This document shows positions 59,616 through 64,000 of a stretch of DNA of 64,000 bases, piece after piece. The position numbers were made by a program, and so were the translations under genes. The notes beneath the pieces were generated by a model, which was given only the letters and a program-made list of their open reading frames with translations, ran no database searches and was not told the DNA's origin. The DNA is taken from assembly GCA_951812925.1 (NCBI GenBank), contig OX638369.1, positions 41,473,061 to 41,537,060 on the forward strand, given 5' to 3'. This DNA is from Calliopum simillimum (taxonomy: Eukaryota; Arthropoda; Insecta; Diptera; Lauxaniidae). Each line of letters opens with the position of its first letter. The first letter of the stretch is position 1.

Positions 59616-60331
59616 TTGAGTGTGTGCATTTATTTCCATCGTTTTTCAAAAGATGTCGCCATCAATACATGGTGACTTAAATGTTAGATCAGAAACGTCA
59701 ACAACTCCGCATCATTAGATTTGAAAATTTTCATCCGCATCATAAATTTTACTGTGCTCCAAAATGTCCGAGTTCGTGCCGAGAAAGCAACATTTGCGGG
59801 AAGTTTTACTTCACTGCTATTTTTCAAAGAAAACAGCTGCCGAAAGTCATCGCATTCTTGTAGAAGTTTATGGGGACTATGCTCCAGCTGAATCAAGCTG
59901 TCGTGTGTGGTTTCGATGGTTTAAAAGTGGTGATTTTGATGTCGAAGACAAAGAACGTCCTGGTCAGGACCAGCTAGGTGTGACCCATTATGAGCTGTTG
60001 CCAGGTGGCCAAACCATTAATGCTCAACTCTATCGTAAACAATTGATCCGATTGAAGCAGAAAATTCAGACAGAGCGGCCAACGTATGCGACCAGACACG
60101 AGTCAATCATTTTCCACCACGATAACGCTCGGCCAGACTTTGCACCATCAGTCTACCATTTGTTCCGATCGATGCAGAATGTTCTATCAGGAATACGCTT
60201 CACTTCAAGATATCGAAAATTGGCTCAAATCGTTTTTGGCCGCCAGCGATGTGCAATACTTTGAATAAAATACATTGTACCATTTTCTTTAAATAAAAAA
60301 AAAAAACGATGGAAATTAATGCACACACCAA
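59616..60331 (+). mobile_element. Internally deleted Mos1-type mariner
   Basis: The ends TTGAGTGTGTGCATTTATTT then CCATCGTTTTTC, and the mirror (AACGATGGAAATTAATGCAC then ACACCAA), are flanked by TA at 59614-59615 and 60332-60333. Length is 716 bp, roughly half of a full mariner. The element is distinct from that at 54258. Confidence 0.85.
59764..60268 (+). pseudogene. Mos1-type mariner transposase with internal deletions
   Basis: The frame opens MSEFVPRKQHLREVLLHCYF and continues SKKTAAESHRILVEVYG, CRVWFRWFKSGDFDVEDKER. This is the N-terminal DNA-binding region of the group that includes Drosophila Mos1. A deletion then joins GQDQLG to VTHYELLPGGQTINAQLY, removing the first catalytic aspartate. 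HHDNARP retains the second aspartate. A second deletion joins it to DFAPSVYHLFRSMQ, where Mos1-type enzymes have APSDYHLF, so the third catalytic aspartate is Val. After a frameshift the end reads LQDIENWLKSFLAASDVQYF. Dead enzyme; family call firm. Confidence 0.85.
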
Positions 60332-60474
60332 TATAAAAACGAAGTTTTCTATATCACATTTTTTATTAGACGAAAACTAATAAAAACATGAATTATAGCT
60401 AGTTTATGAGTGCTGAATAAAAATCTGAAGTCCATTTTCTCTTTTAAAATCTCAAACTATTGCTACACCGAAAA

Positions 60475-60808
60475 AATAAATTTTAAAATAATTTTCAAAA
60501 GAAAAAATTATATGGGAGGTACCAACCCGCTTTTAGGAGTTCAAATAGTTTTTGCCTAGAGCTTGCACTTACCATATATAGCCCTTTTGGTCTATTTTGG
60601 TTGCGTTATCGTGAATATTGCTCATAAAATTGCATTTTGAACATATATAGGCGGTAGGCGTGGCCATTGACTGATTTCGCTAGTTTTAAATTCCCCAAGC
60701 TTACTCTTACAACGGAAGCAGTGTACCAAATTTCAAAGAATTATCTTGCTTACTTTTCCCGTGAAAAATATTTCCACAGTCGGAAAGCCAGAGTAGGGTA
60801 TAAAGTCA
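60475..60808 (+). mobile_element. mini-me/Helentron-like repeat, copy 3 (3' part lost)
   Basis: It shares the order of copies 1 and 2: TATGGGAGGTACCAACCCGC, GTTTTTGCCTAGAGCTTGCA, GGCGGTAGGCGTGGCC, GTGTACCAAATTTCAAAGAA then TTATCTTGCTTACTTTTCCC and TATTTCCACAGTCGGAAAGC. It then goes directly to AGAGTAGGGTATAAAG. The microsatellite and the GATCAAGAATATATATAC core are deleted. Confidence 0.55.
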
Positions 60809-62515
60809 TAGGTTTAATGATGAAAATCGTTATAGCTCATAAATAACTCAATTTTCCGCATCTAGCGTTTTTATATTTTATTTAGAATTGCTGGGCCTAT
60901 TAAGTTTTAGCAATCCAAAAGATGCGTTTTTCGAACATTTTTTTAAAAGTCAATTTGAAGTTGAAAAAATAGTAAGGATAGTGTTTTAGAAAAGTACGTC
61001 ACCTCGACATTAAATAAAAAAATACTTTATTTTTAGTGTAAATTGATAGTATTTATAAAGACCGCTTATAGCATATATAAAAAAAAATTGATGATATGAT
61101 TCTCGTTTAATCTATGCTAAAAGTTAAATAAAGTATGCTTGCAGAATTCTATAAGACGTCGGCAAAGCGTCTGATGAGGAATTGACTTATTATAGTCAAT
61201 TTTGACCTGTGGTGGGTCCCGAAACTAGTAACGCAAACCAGCCTTCCGATACATTTTTTTGCTTTTTTTATTTATGTGTATTTTTGCCTTGTTTTTTGTG
61301 TTTTTATTGTTGTTTTACTCAAAAACACTGAACAGTAAGCTCCAACCATCAATGTATTTTCATTGTTGGTAGCTAAGAATGTAAAAAAAAATTAACTTTT
61401 CTTTCATAAGATGCAGAAAAATTTTAACCTCATCTTGAATAAAAAAAAATTAAAAACTCAAAAAAACCATAGACTTTGACCAGCTCTACAAAGCGAACCA
61501 TTTCTTCGAATGAGTCAAAATTTTACCATCTTGAGTATTAAGCATTTTTTTATTGAACTGCATCATTCGATTTGCAAGTTTCTACGACACCAAAATTGAT
61601 TTTCACAACCACTTTTGAGAAATGTCTCCTTAAACAACGTGTATACAGATGTGTACAAAATAGCATTTTTAATTGATTTAAATTTATTGCGTCTTTTTAC
61701 TGGTCTTCTACTTTTGGTGGTAGCATAAGGCCGAAATGAGTCATTTTCTCGACTTTGACTTTCCCCTATTATTGGTTTTATTTTTTCAACGATCTTTTAA
61801 AGTTGACTTTTGGTCTTACATTTTTTCTACAGCTTCACCAATTTAAATCATTTCCAAAAGTTTTGAACTATTCATACCCATTTAAGCTTTGAAAATAACA
61901 GTAATCACAAGGCGTCAGTTGTCTTCAAAGCTCAAAAACGCAGTTTACCGATTACTGTTTTTTTTTTTTTCATTTCCAGCAAACTTTCGAGAACTTTTTT
62001 TGATAAGCCATCTGAACAAGCATTAGATATCACTTTTCTTGCTAACTTTTGTTTTCCTGTTTATGTTAGTGAATACGTTCGTTTTGGCCTATATAATATC
62101 TCATAAACTATTTTTTCTGACAAAAGAGTTTGGTATGGAGATCATTTGATAAACGTGAGAAAATTTTTAAACAGATTTCTTTGTGTACATTGGACTATTA
62201 TGCTATAGTGTATCAGAGATCATTTGATGTGTCAATTATAGATCTTCATCAGCTTAAGACTTCATCAAGGCTACATTCTTTTCATTTGACAAACATCTTG
62301 GCTGACTTTCCCTTGACATTTAGCAATAATATGCAAGTACCGATCTAAAGTTCACACACTCACAACCAAGTTCATCTATTACTTTTATAAAATTATTTTT
62401 TATTTTAAATTACTTATAAGTTTCTCAACCAAGAATAATTCTTTTAAAATATGCAAGCTTTACATAGCGTTAGTTAGGAATTCTTTATCATTCCAAAAGT
62501 AGAGAACTCAAACAA
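60809..62515. other. No gene recognised
   Basis: AT-rich, without recognisable elements or RNA genes. GACGTCGGCAAAGCGTCTGATG at 61156 forms a small GC-richer island of unknown meaning. Confidence 0.35.
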
Positions 62516-62815
62516 GATCATAAAACCAGTGGTGGGGTCCAATTTTTTGTGGAGCCAACCTCTAATTAATAAGTAAATTACAGCAAAATGAAATTGGCAT
62601 ACAATTTGTTTCAATTTTAATGGTTCGCTTATCAACAACAATAACAACAACAACAAAAGTGACACCAAAAGTAGGTATATGATCGTAAAACCAGGGGTGG
62701 GGTCCAAATTTTTCCGGTTGTCTCCAGTACCCAACTTCTAATTAATAAATAATTTATAGCAAATCAAAATCAATAATTTGCCTCAATTTTAATAGTTCGC
62801 TTAACACAATAACAG
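62516..62815. repeat. Tandem duplication of ~165 bp
   Basis: ATCATAAAACCAGTGGTGGG then GTCCAA (62517) recurs as ATCGTAAAACCAGGGGTGGG (62682). Each is followed by CTAATTAATAARTAA, a ATAATTTGCC/ACAATTTGTT word and TTTTAATRGTTCGCTTA. The two copies are diverged by perhaps 20 percent. Confidence 0.7.
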
Positions 62816-62929
62816 CAAAAGCTACACAACTAAAAGCAGCAACTATCTTAACGAAGCGATAACAAATGCGAAAAACTGCGCATAAATTTGAACGCTAAAT
62901 AGCGCTAAAAAGCATATCGCGTGTCTTTA

Positions 62930-63570
62930 AGAACGTGTTTCCCTCTCGCTGCCTGTCATCATTTTCAAACGTTGCCCTTGTACTCATCATCATCGTAATC
63001 ATCATCACTACTACTTCAAAATGTGCGCGTATATGTGTTTGTGCTTTTTCCTTTCATAACGACGCGTGCTCCTTGCGTTTGACACTCGTTAAAGTGTTTG
63101 CTCCTTTCGTGTTCGTCGTCGTCGTCGTCGCTAACGCTGCTACTTTCGTATTGTTGTCATTGTGTTTGTTTAGCGTTTTGAGCGCGCTGCATTTAATTGC
63201 CAACGTAATCGTGATTTATCAGTGCTTATGTGTGTGTGCGCTTAGCATTTTTTTAAATTTAATGTTTTCTCAATTTTATGAAATTCTATAAAGCCAAAAG
63301 AAGAAGAAAAAGTATAAATTTATTGTCTCCCTCTTAAAGTGAAAGTGATCAGTAGCATAAAAGCTGAAAATTGCGCATCGGATATTGTGTGCGGTTAAGG
63401 GGCACAAAAATTGTGCACAAGTGCACGAATTTCAATAAAGCCCCCCTCCAAAAGTGTAGTACCACTAGCGTCAACAGCATCAGCATCTTCGTCATCAGTT
63501 TTTTTCTCTCCTACGTGTACTAAGCAGCACTTCAGTTTGGTCGAAGTGTGTGACGCAGTGCTTTGTCATC
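62930..63570 (+). other. Candidate 5' UTR of a host gene
   Basis: Composition shifts here to mixed, with TCATCATCATCG and TCGTCGTCGTCGTCG triplet runs, purine-rich tracts (AAAGAAGAAGAAAAAG at 63295) and AGTGAAAGTGATCAGT. All are common in fly 5' UTRs. No recognisable core promoter was pinned down. Alternative ORFs within it (62935-63291, 63411-63638) are compositionally biased and read as non-coding or upstream ORFs. Confidence 0.35.
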
Positions 63571-63657
63571 ATGTTAACAACGCATCATCTACATCATTTG
63601 CATCATCATCGTGCGAGCACAACGGTGGAATTGGATAAAGTCACCAATCTGAATACG
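63571..63657 (+). CDS. Candidate first coding exon (29 codons), unknown protein
   Basis: The ATG at 63571 has A at position -3, in line with a fly Kozak context. It opens MLTTHHLHHLHHHRAST then TVELDKVTNLNT. The frame is followed by ACG|GTAATT, a plausible splice donor at 63657/63658, and would meet a TGA five bases after the GT if not spliced. The exon would end in phase 0. A His-rich N-terminus of this kind is common in fly proteins and does not identify the gene. The acceptor and the rest of the gene lie beyond the window. An alternative is that the whole region is non-coding UTR with a chance ORF. Confidence 0.35.
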
Positions 63658-64000
63658 GTAATTTGAATTTATTGCATTTGTATTGAGTATGTGTATCTAT
63701 GCATGTGTGTATGTTGACACTCAATGATTTTTTGAATTACGATTAGATTGGAAAATGTCAGACATTTAATGTGTCATGTTTAAAATATGTCATATAACAT
63801 GTGTTGGGGAAGTTAGGGGGAAAAGCGTTCCAGGTAATGAGCTTTCTATTGATTTTCATAATTGAGTTGTATGTGTAATTCAGATTTTGCTTTGGTAGAT
63901 GGCAGTTATTTATTGAAAGAAAATATTATTTACGAAGGCGCTTTAAGCGGGCTAGAAAATTTAAATATTGCTTTCAAAAAATGTTTACTCTTATCTCAGC
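63658..64000. other. Possible first intron, start
   Basis: Sequence after the candidate donor is AT-rich with TGTGTGTATG words and no ORF, as expected of an intron, but nothing positive supports it. Confidence 0.3.

Noticed and set aside
62935..63291. 118-codon hydrophobic ORF near the right edge
   Set aside because: Hydrophobicity comes from ATC and GTC triplet runs. There is no signal peptide logic or family match; better explained as UTR.
63411..63638. 75-codon Ser/Ala-rich ORF overlapping the candidate exon
   Set aside because: Low-complexity triplet composition and out of frame with the ATG at 63571; at most an upstream ORF.

Overview
This is AT-rich, gene-poor DNA from a eukaryote, almost certainly an insect and most likely a fly (Diptera). 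The evidence is several degenerate mariner, Tc1-like and hAT transposons, a LINE fragment, and three copies of a repeat that resembles the dipteran 'mini-me'/Helentron-type elements, with GTCY/CAGC microsatellites next to a core reading GATCAAGAATATATATAC or a close variant. The window looks like intergenic or long intronic sequence. No intact protein-coding gene is visible. The only candidate host exon is at the right edge (about 62.9-63.66 kb): a UTR-like stretch, a short ORF starting at 63571, and a possible splice donor after 63657.

Layout. 0.7-2.5 kb: a hAT-type element with a matching 8-bp target duplication, inserted in the end of another inverted-repeat element. 5.1-5.8 kb: a 5'-truncated LINE with an 11-bp target duplication. 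11.7-15.7 kb: a tandem dimer of a palindromic MITE, then a deleted mariner interrupted by an inverted dimer of a Tc1-like 3' half, then a decayed full-length Tc1/mariner-superfamily element. 16.4-21.0 kb: an unclassified GGGCGTGGC-type repeat interrupted by a TA-flanked MITE carrying a tRNA-like Pol III box pair, followed by a 2.1-kb near-perfect palindrome and a smaller one. 23.7-30.8 kb: a deep nest, with a hAT-like outer element (8-bp target duplication) containing the GGGCGTGGC repeat, a second hAT, and at least four MITE or foldback elements. 31.5-36.9 kb: mini-me-like element, palindromic element, minisatellites and a Foldback-like element whose arms are built of GTACAGCCC-type short repeats and whose centre holds two opposed tRNA-like modules. 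38.4-50.2 kb: blocks of an AT-rich satellite built on the palindromic word TCTCATGAGA, with another mini-me-like copy, a 1.5-kb palindrome and several minisatellites between them. 52.6-60.8 kb: PHD-finger relic, minisatellite, two internally deleted mariners, a 1.6-kb palindrome with one arm tandemly duplicated, tandem repeats and a third mini-me-like copy.

No set of genes here works together as a pathway. The unifying theme is structural. At least a dozen independent inverted-repeat (foldback) elements, most with TA target duplications and no transposase of their own, sit beside broken Tc1/mariner copies that are plausible former sources of transposase. If transcribed, the long palindromes would form hairpin RNAs of several hundred to about 1000 base pairs. 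I read all of this by eye, so element ends are good to a few bases where a target duplication is given and to tens of bases otherwise.
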